Shown: one piece after another, positions 1 to 9,383 of the stretch | How positions within the stretch are numbered: position 1 is the first letter of the stretch | How the letters are laid out: each line of letters starts with the position of its first letter | Source: Muscardinus avellanarius | Taxonomy: Eukaryota; Chordata; Mammalia; Rodentia; Gliridae | DNA length: 64,000 bases | Assembly (NCBI GenBank): GCA_963383645.1 | Contig: OY726573.1 | Location: 13,210,989-13,274,988, forward strand | Reading direction: 5' to 3' | Made by a program: the position numbers and the translations under genes | Notes under the pieces: model-generated | What the model was told of the DNA's origin: nothing | The model's database searches: none | What the model saw: the letters and a program-made list of their open reading frames with translations, nothing else

Positions 1-165
1 TTCGGGAGGCTGAGACCTGAGGATCGTGGTTCGCAGACCGCCTCAGCTACTTAGTGAGGCCCTCCGCAACTTAGTGAGACCCGGTTTCAAAATAAAGAAT
101 AAAAAATAGGGTAGAGGGTGTAGCTCGGAGGTCAAATGCCTCTGGGTTCCATTTCCAGACCTGCA
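1..165 (+). mobile_element. B1-dID SINE, cut by window edge
   Basis: The B1 second half (GGAGGCTGAGAC, CAGCTACTTAGTGAGG) is followed by an A-rich linker and the dID monomer (GTGTAGCTCGGAGG to the CCATTTCCAG box). The 5' end lies outside the window. Confidence 0.85.
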
Positions 166-180
166 AGAAAGAAAGAAAAA

Positions 181-230
<50 letters not shown>
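166..230 (+). repeat. (GAAA)n tail microsatellite
   Basis: A nearly pure GAAA tract directly follows the SINE above and probably grew from its A-rich tail. Confidence 0.9.
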
Positions 231-231
<1 letters not shown>

Positions 232-454
232 CACAACTGATGGATCTTATATTCCTGATGTGATGCTCCTCTTGTGGGAAGTACAACTTCACACTCTTCC
301 AGGTCAGCTACAGTTGAATATAGCGGGAGGGTCAGCACCTGCCATCTCTTAAGAGATGCTAATTTTGCAAAGGAATGAAGGTTCCTACCAGATTACAAAA
401 TGGTGGCTTAAATTTAAACCACTCCTTTGACAGAAAAGACACAATTATATTCTC

Positions 455-616
455 ACAGACAGGAGGATCACAGGCTAGAGAATAGCCTCAGCAACTTAGC
501 GTAACTCTCAGTAACTTAGTGAGACCGTTTCAAAATTAAATAAAATAGGGGCCGGCGGTTTAGCTCAGAGGTGGAATGCCTCCGCAGTCCATCTTTGCAC
601 TCATCTCCAGCACCAC
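455..616 (+). mobile_element. degraded B1-dID SINE
   Basis: The B1 part (ACAGGAGGATCACAGG) and dID part (TTTAGCTCAGAGGTGGAATG) are recognisable but diverged. The preceding 231-454 shows no repeat or gene that I recognise. Confidence 0.7.
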
Positions 617-644
617 AAGTCACACAAAGTATTTGTACTTGCCC

Positions 645-703
645 AGTGTCTATTCTTTTTTTATTTTTTCTTGTTTGTTTTTTACAGTACTGGTGGTTGA
701 ACC
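645..703 (-). mobile_element. antisense B1-dID SINE, left piece (split by LTR)
   Basis: A T-rich reverse-complement tail leads into the dID motif CAGTACTGGTGGTTGAACC, which breaks off at the LTR start at 704. The SINE resumes at 1392. The words AGTGTCTATTCTT on the left and AGTGTCTAGTCTT right of 1590 look like the SINE's own target duplication. Confidence 0.85.
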
Positions 704-1391
704 TGTATCAGTATTGGGAATGGCCTAGGAAGATTTGGGAAAGCTCTGATTATTAATATATTTCAAAAGAAAATAATTGATATATTTCAAAATAGTTGTG
801 TCAAAATGGCAGCAGACATGGGTAAAGAAAGGACTTGATTTCTGCCTAAAACAGGCAGCTATTTCAATGTAAAGTAACCTAGCTCAAAGCAATTAACCAG
901 TCAATAGGAGAGGAGAACTAGGCCTGTCTCTAAAGACAGATCTACATGATTGGATAAGCCAGCTAAGATGGTAGGAGGGGTCGACTTTCATAAAAGGAGA
1001 CACCTCGCCACACCTTATTGGGGGAGGTACCTTACAGGGACGTTCACTAGGTCAGAATCACGTAAACAAGATGGAGGTCATAGGTATAAAAAGTCTGGTC
1101 CACGTGTAAGCCCTTTGGTGTATTCATTTCGAGTCACCCCCTCATGCATTTTGGCATGGGGCTGTATTTCTATTTTCTGTATTTCTATCTTTTAATAAAC
1201 TTCTTTAAATCTTCAGCAACTGTCCAAGCTATGCATATTTATTCTTAGCTTAGGACAAGAACCCGCGGTAATTTTCTGGTTTTGGTTGTTTTGGATTTTG
1301 TTATGGGTTGGGGGAAAGTGTGTTCCTCAGGACCCTCGCATGGGTTCCCGGGGAACAGTTTCCTCAAACCATATTCTCCCAATCCATAACA
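704..1391 (+). mobile_element. solo LTR, family A copy 1
   Basis: The element begins TGTATCAGTATTGGG, ends CCATAACA, and is flanked by GAACC at 699-703 and 1392-1396. It therefore has TG...CA termini and a 5-bp target-site duplication. GTATAAAAAG near 1084 and AATAAA near 1193 are candidate TATA and polyadenylation signals, placing transcription on the + strand. No gag, pol or env is attached. It sits inside the dID part of an antisense SINE and is clearly related to the LTR at 1729-2818. The 5-bp duplication suits ERVL/MaLR-like or some ERV1 groups; I do not assign a class. Confidence 0.85.
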
Positions 1392-1590
1392 GAACCCAGG
1401 GGCATTCTACCACCAAGCTACATCCCCAGCCCTATTCTTTATTTTTTATTTTGAAACAGAGTCTCACTAAGTTGTGGAGGGCCTCACTAAGTAGCTGAGG
1501 CTGTCCACGAATCTTCCATCCTCCTGTCTCAGCCTCCCAAGTACTGGGATTGCAAGTATGCATCACCATCACCACGCCTGGCTCAACTCA
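1392..1590 (-). mobile_element. antisense B1-dID SINE, right piece
   Basis: This continues the split SINE: AGGGGCATTCTACC (dID), TTTTGAAACAGAGTCTCAC (linker/B1 end) and CTCAGCCTCCCAAGTACTGG (B1 head). Confidence 0.9.
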
Positions 1591-1728
1591 AGTGTCTAGT
1601 CTTATGCAAAGAAAACTTAGCATAAAACTGACCCAAATGGCTATAGAGCTCTTTGTGTGGTTGAATAACAAGTTGTCTTCTTATTTCATTATTTTTTTAC
1701 AATTTTCCCATTGCGTTTCTTTACTCTT

Positions 1729-2031
1729 TGTACCAGTATTGGGAAGAGGCTTCAAAATGTATAAATGTACCAGTATTAGGAAATGGCCTAAACAGATTTG
1801 AAAAAGAAGTTTTAGTTATTAATATTTATCAAAAATCGGTTTATAAGCCAGGCGTGGTGGTGTATGCTTGTAATCCCCACGCTTGGGAGGCGGAGACAGG
1901 AGGATCATGCAGGTTCAAAGCCAGCCGTGCTGGCTTAAGAGAACCTGTTTCCAAATAAAAAAATATAAAAAAATAGGTCTGGGAATGTAGCCCGGTGGTA
2001 GAAGGGCTTCCAGGAACCCCAGTACCACCAA

Positions 2032-2083
<52 letters not shown>

Positions 2084-2818
2084 TTTATAGAAAATGGAGT
2101 TCAGATCTGTAAAAGAGAAGGGCAGTTAGGGCCTGATTTCTGCCAGGCACTCAGGTAGCTGTTATATGCAAACTACCCTTACTAAAAGTAATTAGCAAGT
2201 GGATAGAGGAGTTGGGACCTAGGACTTTCACATTCTAAAAACAGGTTTGCATAATAAATGACATCTAGCAAGGAGCTAAGGATTCCCCTAGAGCATGGGA
2301 GGAGGGGACTGACCTTTGTGAAAGGGGAGCAGATGCCACGTGTAAATCATTCTGGTCTTAACAAGATACCTGCAGTTAGGCAGGAAGGCTTTTTGCAAGG
2401 CTAGAAGTCCCCATAAGTATAAAAAAAAAGAGGTCTGCATGGAATTAAGGGGTAGACTTACACCTAGATCATGGGATTACGTGGTAGAGCAAGATGGGGG
2501 ACTTTGTATCCATAAAAAGCTGTTTTATATTTTGAACTCCAGTGACTTCATTTCGGGTCATCCCACGATGTCACTTTGTGGCTAGTGCTTTACTCAAAGC
2601 ACTATCTTTCCCTCTTTCTAATGGCGCCGTAACAGTTACAACCTGTATTTCTATCTTCGTAATAATAAACTCATTTAAGTCTTCAGCAAGAGTTCGGACT
2701 AGTGTATATCTATCCTAAGTCTGGACAAGAACCCACGTTTACGGGAACAGTTTCCGGGAGCCTAACAGAGGGCCCCTGGAACAGCTCCTCCCAAATTCTA
2801 GTAGTTCAAACCATAACA
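1729..2818 (+). mobile_element. solo LTR, family A copy 2, with nested SINE
   Basis: It starts TGTACCAGTATTGGGAAG, ends CCATAACA, and is flanked by CTCTT at 1724-1728 and 2819-2823. It shares the beginning, the TCTTCAGCAA region and the GGACAAGAACCC region with copy 1, in the same orientation. Possible TATA boxes lie near 2416 and 2512 and AATAAA near 2662. Different target duplications show it inserted independently of copy 1, so the pair is not the two ends of one provirus. A young SINE at 1848-2081 interrupts it. The first 45 bp contain a second copy of the start motif (TGTACCAGTATTAGG near 1774). Confidence 0.85.
1848..2081 (+). mobile_element. B1-dID SINE, hairpin subfamily, with (AAT)n tail
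   Basis: It starts GCCAGGCGTGGTGG, contains GCCAGCCGTGCTGGC and the dID signature GGCTTCCAGGAACCCC, and ends in about 16 AAT units. Similar words GTTTATAA and GTTTATAG flank it. Confidence 0.9.
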
Positions 2819-2983
2819 CTCTTTTCATTAAAGTTATACTCTCCACCAAACAAAACAATTTGGCATAGTGCCTGTTATAGCAAAGCCTCAGAAAAAGTTA
2901 ATCCAATCTCCTCACCTTTGAAGTGCAGGGGTTCTTTACTTTTTAAGTAACTCCAATGAAAACAGTAGACATTTTTCCCATAG

Positions 2984-2996
2984 TAGGTTTTTTTTT

Positions 2997-3044
<48 letters not shown>

Positions 3045-3236
3045 GCTTGGGATTGAACCCAGGGGCATTCCACCTCTGAGCTATACCTTCAGTCCTCTCT
3101 TATTTTGATTTTGAAACACGGTCTCACTGGACTGATGAGAGTTTCACTGCTTGCTGAAGCTGGCTTCAAACCTGCAATCTTCCTGTCTCATTCTCCCAAG
3201 AACTAGGATTGCAGTAATGCATCACTGCCTCTGGCT
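2984..3236 (-). mobile_element. antisense B1-dID SINE with (TG)n
   Basis: A T-run and (TG)n at about 3000-3042 precede the reverse dID and B1. The near-identical words TTTTCCCATAGT and TTTTCCCCATAGT on either side are the probable target-site duplication. Confidence 0.9.
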
Positions 3237-3260
3237 TTTCCCCATAGTTTTTGTGCACAC

Positions 3261-3878
3261 TGTTGGGGTGAGTCCTCATCTCAGGAACTCAGGATCTGCA
3301 GAGTCCTTGGCTAATATGGCAGAAAAGTATTTCAGTGTGCACCGGTCAGAGACATGGACAGAGGTTTATTTGGGGAAAAGGGGAGGAAATACACATTCAA
3401 GAGAGAATGCGGGCCACCTCGCAATGAGGAAGGCATTTTGGGGAGTTCAGGGTTCTCTTCTTATAGGGGACTTTCGTGAGGGCTGGGCTAGAGACGGTAT
3501 GCTAGGATGAGCTCAGTCCAGTAGTCCCGAGGCGGTTTATGGTGAGCAGGTGGTCTGGTCAGCCTCAGGGTCTTCAGACTAATTGGGATCTTCATTAGCT
3601 GAATGGCAGATAAGCTGGAGTGTCCTAAATTATAGGTTTATCAAAATATTGTATCTGTCTTGTTATCAATGCACAGGGCAATTATAGTTTCTCTTAGTTA
3701 TTGCTAGGATCTAGAAGCTTTCCAGAAATTTTGGGGAGAGTCGGGTCTAGGAAAGAGAAATAGTTTGCGGACCAGAGGCGAAAGCACTTCCAACCTCCAG
3801 GTTTATATTAAAGTTATATTTTATTTTTCCTTCCTGTTTGTCTCCTTTCTACCTACTTATTTCTTGTACCCTACATCA
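3261..3878 (-). mobile_element. solo LTR, family B copy 1
   Basis: On the + strand it runs from TGTTGGGGTGAGTCC to CCTACATCA, flanked by CACAC at 3256-3260 and 3879-3883. Read on the minus strand it begins TGATGTAGG, carries AATAAA (complement of TTTATT near 3364) and ends ACTCACCCCAACA, like an R-U5 end. No internal retroviral sequence is attached. The copy at 4193-4865 is about 80 percent similar by eye. Confidence 0.85.
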
Positions 3879-3915
3879 CACACGAGACACAATACTTTAT
3901 ATGTAATTCCTTTAG

Positions 3916-4142
3916 GGTAAATGGTGAAGGAGCAAGCCTTTGTGGTGGTACACACTCACAACCCCAGTACTTGGGAGGTGGAGACAGAAGGATCACAGAT
4001 TCCAGGCTAGTCTCAGGATTTAGTGAGGCTTTCAGCAACTTAGTGAGACCCTGTCTCCAAATAAAATATAAAAAAGGTCTGGGAGTATAGCCCGGAGGTA
4101 GAAAGCCTCTGGGTTCCACCCCCAGCACCACCAAAAATAAAT
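3916..4142 (+). mobile_element. B1-dID SINE
   Basis: A diverged B1 head (GTGGTGGTACACACTC) is followed by TTAGTGAGACCCTGTCTCC, the dID (GTATAGCCCGGAGGTAG) and an A-rich tail. A second dID begins at 4168. Confidence 0.8.
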
Positions 4143-4167
4143 ATATCAATAAATAAATAATAAAAAA

Positions 4168-4891
4168 GTCTGGGAGTGGAGCTCAGAGGTAGTATAGTGG
4201 TGAGTCCTTATCTCAGGAACTCGGGATCTGTAGGGTCCTTGGCTAACGGGACAGAAAAGACTTTCAGAAAATGCCAGACAGAGACATGGAGAGAGGTTTA
4301 TCTTGGGGAAAGGGGAGGAGGAAATACACATTCAAGAGAGAATGTGGGCCATTTCAAGATGAGGAAGGCATATTGGGGCGTACAGGGCTCTCTTCTTATT
4401 GGAGATTTTGGTGAGAGGTGGGCTAGAGGAGGTCTGTGAGGATGGCCTCAGTCTGATACTCCCCGAGGCAGTTTCTGGTGGTCTGGTAGTCTAGTCAGCT
4501 TTAGGGTGGATGATCTCAGTCTGGTAGTCCCAAGACGCTTCCTTGGTCAACCTTAAGTTTCTTCAGGTTGATTGGGGTCCTCATTAGCTGATTGACAGAT
4601 AAACTGGAGTGTCCTGAATTAGAGGTTTTTCAGAATATTGTATCTGTCTTGTTATCAATGCACAGGGCAATTATAGTTTCTTTTAGTTAACTCTAGGATC
4701 TACAGGTTTGCCAGGAATTTGGGAGAGTCCGGCCCGGGAAAGAGAACTGGTTTGTGGACTAGAGGCTGAAGCACTTCAGCTCCAGGTTCTTATATTAAAG
4801 TTATATTTTACTTTTCCTTCCTGTCTGTCTCCTTTCTACCCATTTATTTCTTCTATCCTACATCAGTAGGATGCCCTTGGGTTCAATCTCT

Positions 4892-4931
<40 letters not shown>
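4168..4931 (+). mobile_element. extra dID monomer with (CA)n tail, split by LTR
   Basis: A second dID follows the SINE at 3916-4142: its first half is at 4168-4192 and its second half (GTAGGATGCCCTTGGG onward) at 4866-4898, then (CA)n to 4931. LTR family B copy 2 sits between, with GTAG repeated at 4189-4192 and 4866-4869. Confidence 0.8.
4193..4865 (-). mobile_element. solo LTR, family B copy 2
   Basis: It is homologous along its whole length to 3261-3878 (shared GGACAGAGGTTTATT-type region, ATTGTATCTGTCTTGTTATC, CTCCTTTCTACC). It is flanked by a 4-bp GTAG duplication. Its first bases TATAGTGG correspond to TGTTGGGG of copy 1 and look mutated. It has an extra ~50 bp around 4505-4555 relative to copy 1. 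Confidence 0.85.
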
Positions 4932-4938
<7 letters not shown>

Positions 4939-5895
4939 TGAGTCTATAAAACCAAAACAACATCCCTTTCAGATGCCTGAGGCTGACTTCACATCTTCAG
5001 GTAACACAAGTCACAGCCAAGGGGTACCCTGAGAACCCCAGCACAGCCAAGGTCTGCAGTGCGACCCCTCCAGCCTGCTCCCCCAAGCTGTCTTCTTAGC
5101 ATGGCCGAGAGAAGCTGGACACATCCTCAGCTCACCTGCTAAGAAACTGTTATTTCACCTGAGCTGGCCCCAAGCGTCCAATCAGGGCTGGTTTCAAGCT
5201 CAAATTAGCTCCCATCAGACACCAAACCCAGGTTCAGGAAGGTGGAAGAAAAAGAGGGCGAGGGCATTATTTCCAGAAAATTAAAAACAAAAAAACAAAC
5301 AAACAAAAAAAAACTTCCTAGTGAATTTAGAATTCCTATCTCATGCCAAGAACAAACTGGGAATTCCCAGAAAGTTTCCTTTTGTTTTTTCCTCTTTAGC
5401 ACCCCTGCCCTTCCCCCAGCCCCTGGCAGCTAACACAGGCTGCCAAAATTCTGTTGTTAAGTGTTAGGCAAATCATCCCCTTCCCTCTGGAGGACTGGAT
5501 CAAAAAACTGGGGGGGGGGGGGGGGGCTGTGAGCAGGGAACCACCGGGAGGCTGCCCTGGCTGAGCCTTGATGTCAGGTGGCAGAGGCTCTGCTAATATT
5601 CCAATGTCTCCCCTGGATAAAGGACAGGCTTGGGAGGGCTGGAGGGTTGGCAGGTGCCCAGACCTCTCAGCTGTTAGCATCCCTGGAGAGGAGAGTTGAA
5701 GTGGGCTTGCTGGTTTCTAAGTGTGGCTCCTGGCAGGTCACACATCTGGCAGGGGAAGCTTGCTGACCTCCATGAAGAAAGAGGAGGAGGGCAGCTGTAA
5801 CTAAGAGGGCTTGGCTTTTATTTGAAATTTGTTCCTGGGCTTGATCCTGCACTGAAAATAATTGGGGTTGCCCTTGAAATTGACCCATAAAGGAA
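4932..5895. other. repeat-poor stretch, no gene seen
   Basis: I recognise no interspersed repeat here except a run of 16 G at about 5511-5526 and an A/C-rich tract near 5286-5313. Open frames are short and unlike known proteins. Possible regulatory content cannot be judged without alignments. Confidence 0.5.
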
Positions 5896-5903
5896 ATGGC
5901 GTA

Positions 5904-5907
<4 letters not shown>

Positions 5908-5959
<52 letters not shown>

Positions 5960-6134
5960 TACTGGGGTTCCTGGAAACCCTTCTACCTCTGGGTTACACT
6001 CCCAGACCTATTTTTATATTTTTATTTGGAAATAGGGTCTCTTAAACCAGCGCAGCTGGCTTCGAACCTGCGCGATCCTCCTGTCTCCGCCTCCCAAGCG
6101 CGGGGATTACAAGCGTGCGCCACCACGCCCGGCT
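5908..6134 (-). mobile_element. antisense B1-dID SINE, hairpin subfamily, (TG)n tail
   Basis: A (GT)n tract at 5908-5957 is followed by GGGGTTCCTGGAAACCC (dID) and a CpG-rich B1 head ending CACCACGCCCGGCT. GAAATGGCGTATTCTG and GAAATGGTGTGTTCTA flank it as target duplication. Confidence 0.92.
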
Positions 6135-6204
6135 GAAATGGTGTGTTCTATACAATGTGTTGTGCCCTTCTTTAGCCAAACCATCACCAGGGGTGATAGT
6201 AATA

Positions 6205-6345
6205 AGCACAACTTCTGTGATTCCGTAGCGCTGTGTTCTCCATACTCTTTTAAACTTCTCACTCCACCTACAACCTTGGGAAGCAGATACTATTGTACCC
6301 ATTTTGTACGAAAACAGAGGTTAAAATCTGCCCAAAGCCAGCTGG
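6205..6345 (-). mobile_element. MIR SINE fragment
   Basis: GATACTATTGTACCCATTTTG and GAAAACAGAGGTTAAAAT match the antisense MIR core and tRNA-related region. Confidence 0.75.
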
Positions 6346-6455
6346 GCATGGTGGCAAAACACCGGTAACCCCAGCAACTTGGGAGGCTGAGGCAGGAGGA
6401 TCCTGATTTAGAGGTCAGCTTGGGTAATTTAGAGGAAGACTGTTTAAAAATGAAG
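6340..6455 (+). mobile_element. B1 monomer
   Basis: It starts CAGCTGGGCATGGTGGC, has GGGAGGCTGAGGCAGGAGG and ends without a dID part. Confidence 0.75.
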
Positions 6456-6462
6456 TAGTCCA

Positions 6463-6669
6463 GCCGGGCGTGGTGGCGCACGCTTGTAATCCCCGCGCTT
6501 GGGAGGCGGAGACAGGAGGATCGCGCTGGTTCGAAGCCAGCCGCGCATGCGCGCTGGCTTAAGAGACCCTATTTCCAAAAAATAAAAAAGTATAAAACAG
6601 GTCTGGGAGTGTAGCCTGGAGGTAGAAGGGCTTCCAGGAACCCCAGTACCACAAAAAAAAAAAAAAAAA
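6463..6669 (+). mobile_element. B1-dID SINE, hairpin subfamily
   Basis: A near-intact CpG-rich copy. Its B1 centre carries an enlarged inverted repeat around GCGCATGCGC at about 6543-6552. The dID has GGCTTCCAGGAACCCC. Confidence 0.93.
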
Positions 6670-6675
6670 AGAAGT

Positions 6676-6988
6676 CCATTAGGCGTGTTGGCTCACGCTT
6701 GTAATCCCAGTATTTGGGGGGGGGGGGGGGCTAAGACAAAGTTTGCAGCCAGCCTCAGCTACTTAGTGAGGCCCCTTGCAACTCAGTGAGACCCTGTTTC
6801 ACAATAAACAATAAAAAATAGGGCTGGGGGTGTTGCTTGAAGGTAGAATGTCCCTGGGTTCCATTCCTAGTAACCCCCAAAAAAGAATAAAAAATAAAGC
6901 TGGAGGTGTCACTCGGAGGTAGAATGCCCCTGAGTCTCATCCCCAGTACCACAAAACAAAAACAAACAAACAAATAAAAATAAAATAG
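6676..6988 (+). mobile_element. B1-dID-dID SINE trimer
   Basis: One B1 (with a 14-G run near 6717-6730) is followed by two dID units (about 6823-6880 and 6898-6955) separated by an A-rich spacer. Confidence 0.85.
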
Positions 6989-6992
6989 TCCA

Positions 6993-7065
6993 GGGGACTG
7001 GGGACGTGGCTCAATGGTAGAATGTTTGTCTAGTAAGTGTAAGGCACCTGGTTTTAATCCCCAAA

Positions 7066-7068
<3 letters not shown>
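6993..7068 (+). mobile_element. ID element (full monomer)
   Basis: GTGGCTCAATGGTAGAATG, then TTTGTCTAGTAAGTGTAAGG, then a B-box-like GTTTTAATCCCC. The longer middle segment separates full ID from dID. Confidence 0.85.

Positions 7069-7115
<47 letters not shown>
7069..7115 (+). repeat. (TG)n microsatellite
   Basis: About 23 GT units at the tail of the ID element. Confidence 0.95.
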
Positions 7116-7120
<5 letters not shown>

Positions 7121-8257
7121 CTATGGAGAGGGAGTCCTTGTCCCCCGGGGGTAAATTTGACCCTGGGGTGGAACCCCAAAGTACTTACCATATCACCTTT
7201 GTAATGGCTGGGGCAGAGAGGAGGACTGAGGATCCCTGCCTAGTGCGCTTCGGAGCCTTCCAAAGGAGCCCTGGCCCCTCTCCAGGGTTTCTCAGAGCTA
7301 GACCTTAGGGTCCAGGCAGCCTTTGAAGCCAAAGAGTCCCTTAGGCCAGCTGGGTCCAGAGATCCCAGCTTCTCTTACCCAGAGACTTTTGGGGCAGGCT
7401 CTGGGGGTGGCAGCCAATCCCTGCTTCAACCGTTTCCATTCACCCCCACCTGGTGGCCCCCAGGACACCAGGGACACTATGCCCAGCCGCTAACTGGTGG
7501 GCTACACTGAATCCCGAATGGACTTCCCAGCTCCCGCCCCCAGGCCGGGCTCCCATCTTGAGGTCCACAGGGGAGGCAGTTCCATCCTCTCCGCTCAGGA
7601 AGGTGCAGGGTGGTGCAGGATGAGCTGCCAGTGCTCTGCGCTGGGGGTAAGGAACCCTCCACCCCACCCGCAAAAGCTCCTTATTTTCTGCGGACCACAA
7701 TGGCTTCCCTTCTCTGAGAGAAGAACAAAGCCTTTTGAAGCCAGCGGCCTGTGCAATCATGGCGGGCAATTTCCAGGCTCTTGTAAGAATCCCTTTCATT
7801 ACCGCGGCTCCTCTGGCCGCCCGGACAATGTGGCCGGCTTTTCAGCAGCCACTCTCCCCTCTCCCCCGCAGCTAGAACTGGTGCAGCTCAGACCCCTGTT
7901 GCCCTCTGGGCTTTCCACTCCCCTCTTTGGGGCCTTCCTTTCATGGTGAAGATTGATCTCTGCCCAGCGGGGTCTGTGAAGTTTCCTGGCACGGGGCTTT
8001 CATCTTCAGCCGCCCTCATCTGTGGGGTTTAATAGTAGCATTCTCTGGGAGGATCCAGGGCCTCTCGCTCCTCAGACCTGGAAACTTCCTTTCAGCTGTG
8101 GCAGGCTTGCCTGGCTTCTACAAATATTTAACCCATCCCTCTGTTTACTTCTTAGGTGGATGTCCTCTTTACTAGAGCTCATCTCCCAAAGATTTGCATG
8201 ATGGAAGGTGGTAGGGACTTAAGAGATAGCAACTAGGTCTTTAAAAGGTATTGCTGG
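7116..8257. other. repeat-free GC-rich block
   Basis: No interspersed repeat is visible over about 1.1 kb. CpGs persist around 7740-7870. A 150-codon + frame at 7497-7949 has no family I recognise and no convincing start context or splice structure. The segment about 7680-7860 (ACAATGG-type words, GGCGGGCAATTTCC) has the texture of conserved non-coding DNA. Confidence 0.5.
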
Positions 8258-8460
8258 AGCCGGGCCTGGTGGCGCATGCTTGTAATCCGTGCTTGGGAGG
8301 CAGGGACAGGAGGAGGATCGCGCAGGTTTGAAGCCAGCCGCGCTGGCTTAAGAGACCCTGTTTCCAAATAAAAAAATAAATAAAATAGGCCCTGGAGTGA
8401 ACCCTGAGAAGGGTTCCATCCCCAGTACCACCAAAAAAAAAAAAAAAAAAAAAAAAAAAA
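8258..8460 (+). mobile_element. B1-dID SINE, hairpin subfamily
   Basis: GCCGGGCCTGGTGGC head, the GCCAGCCGCGCTGGC hairpin, and a dID missing its middle. It ends in an A-run of about 28 bases. ATTGCTGG occurs on both sides. Confidence 0.9.
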
Positions 8461-8463
8461 TTA

Positions 8464-8687
8464 TTGCTGGTTGCTGTAGTATATGCCTGCAATCCCAGTA
8501 CTTGGGAGGTTGAGTCAGGAGGATTACAGGTTTGAGGCCAGCCTTGGCAATTTAGTAAGCCCTTCAGCAACCTAGCAAGACCCTGTTTCAAAATAAAAAA
8601 ATAAAAATGGCAGGGGATATAGTTCAGAAGGAGAATGCTCCCCTGGTTTCGATCCCCAGTACCAAAAAGAAAAAAAAGAGAGAGATA
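8464..8687 (+). mobile_element. B1-dID SINE
   Basis: The B1 (AATCCCAGTACTTGGGAGG) and dID (ATATAGTTCAGAAGGAGAATG, GATCCCCAGTACC) directly follow the previous SINE. Confidence 0.85.
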
Positions 8688-8701
8688 TTAATTCTTCCTT
8701 T

Positions 8702-8889
8702 TTTTGTGTGTGGTACTGAGGATGGAACCAGGGGCTTTCTACCTCTGGGCTACACTCCCATACCTATTTTATATTATATTTGGAAACAGGGTCTCTTAAA
8801 TCAGCCGAGGTTGGCTTCCAACCTGCACGATCCTCCTGCCTCTGCCTTCCAAGTGCAGGGATTACAAGGGTGCGCCACCATGCCCGGCT
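8702..8889 (-). mobile_element. antisense B1-dID SINE, hairpin-related subfamily
   Basis: GTGGTACTGAGGATGGAACC, then GGGTCTCTTAAATCAGCC, ending CCACCATGCCCGGCT. TTCTTCCTTTTTTT-like words flank both ends. Confidence 0.88.
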
Positions 8890-8902
8890 TCCTTTCTTCC
8901 TT

Positions 8903-9091
8903 TTTTTGCAGTACTTGGAATTGAACCCAGGGGCATTCTACCTCCGAGCTACAGCCCAAATTCTATTTTTTTAAACAGGGTCTCACTAAATTGTGGAGGG
9001 CCTGAGTAGCAGAGGCTGGCCGGGAACCTACTATTCTCCTGTCTTAGCCTCCAAAGTACTGGGATGACAATCATGTGCCACCACACCCAAC

Positions 9092-9093
<2 letters not shown>
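8903..9093 (-). mobile_element. antisense B1-dID SINE
   Basis: GGAATTGAACCCAGGGGCATT, then CAGGGTCTCACTAAATTG, then GCCTCCAAAGTACTGG. Confidence 0.88.
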
Positions 9094-9130
<37 letters not shown>

Positions 9131-9158
9131 CTCTTTCTTTCTTTCTCTCTTTCTTTTT
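9094..9158 (+). repeat. (TTTC)n microsatellite
   Basis: TTTC units interrupted by CTCT blocks. Probably the tail of the antisense ID element that follows. Confidence 0.9.
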
Positions 9159-9159
9159 T

Positions 9160-9232
9160 CCTTGTGCTGGTATTGAACACACAGGGCCTTGCACATGCTA
9201 GGCAAGAGCTCTACCACCAAGCTCATTCCTTT
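9160..9232 (-). mobile_element. antisense full ID element
   Basis: CTTGCACATGCTAGGCAAG is the full-ID middle segment missing from dID. TACCACCAAGCTCATTCC is the A-box side. Confidence 0.88.
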
Positions 9233-9383
9233 AGTTATTTATGTATTTGAGTTCAATATGTATATGTGTTCTTAGGGGACTGTGCTAGCTAATGTGAAAG
9301 CAGGTTTCATGGTGAGCCTGGCTTCCTCAGCTTACTCTCTGCTTCCCTCACAAACACCTGCTTCTCTCAACAGCCTGGGCCTG

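Noticed and set aside
704..2818. A provirus with two LTRs
   Set aside because: Each LTR has its own different target-site duplication and the interval contains only SINE and unrelated flank, no retroviral interior.
3261..4865. Second provirus or a segmental duplication
   Set aside because: The two LTRs carry different flanking duplications and only the LTR bodies are similar.
5511..5526. G16 run as a quadruplex regulator
   Set aside because: A simple homopolymer; similar G-runs occur inside SINEs and microsatellites here, with no supporting context.
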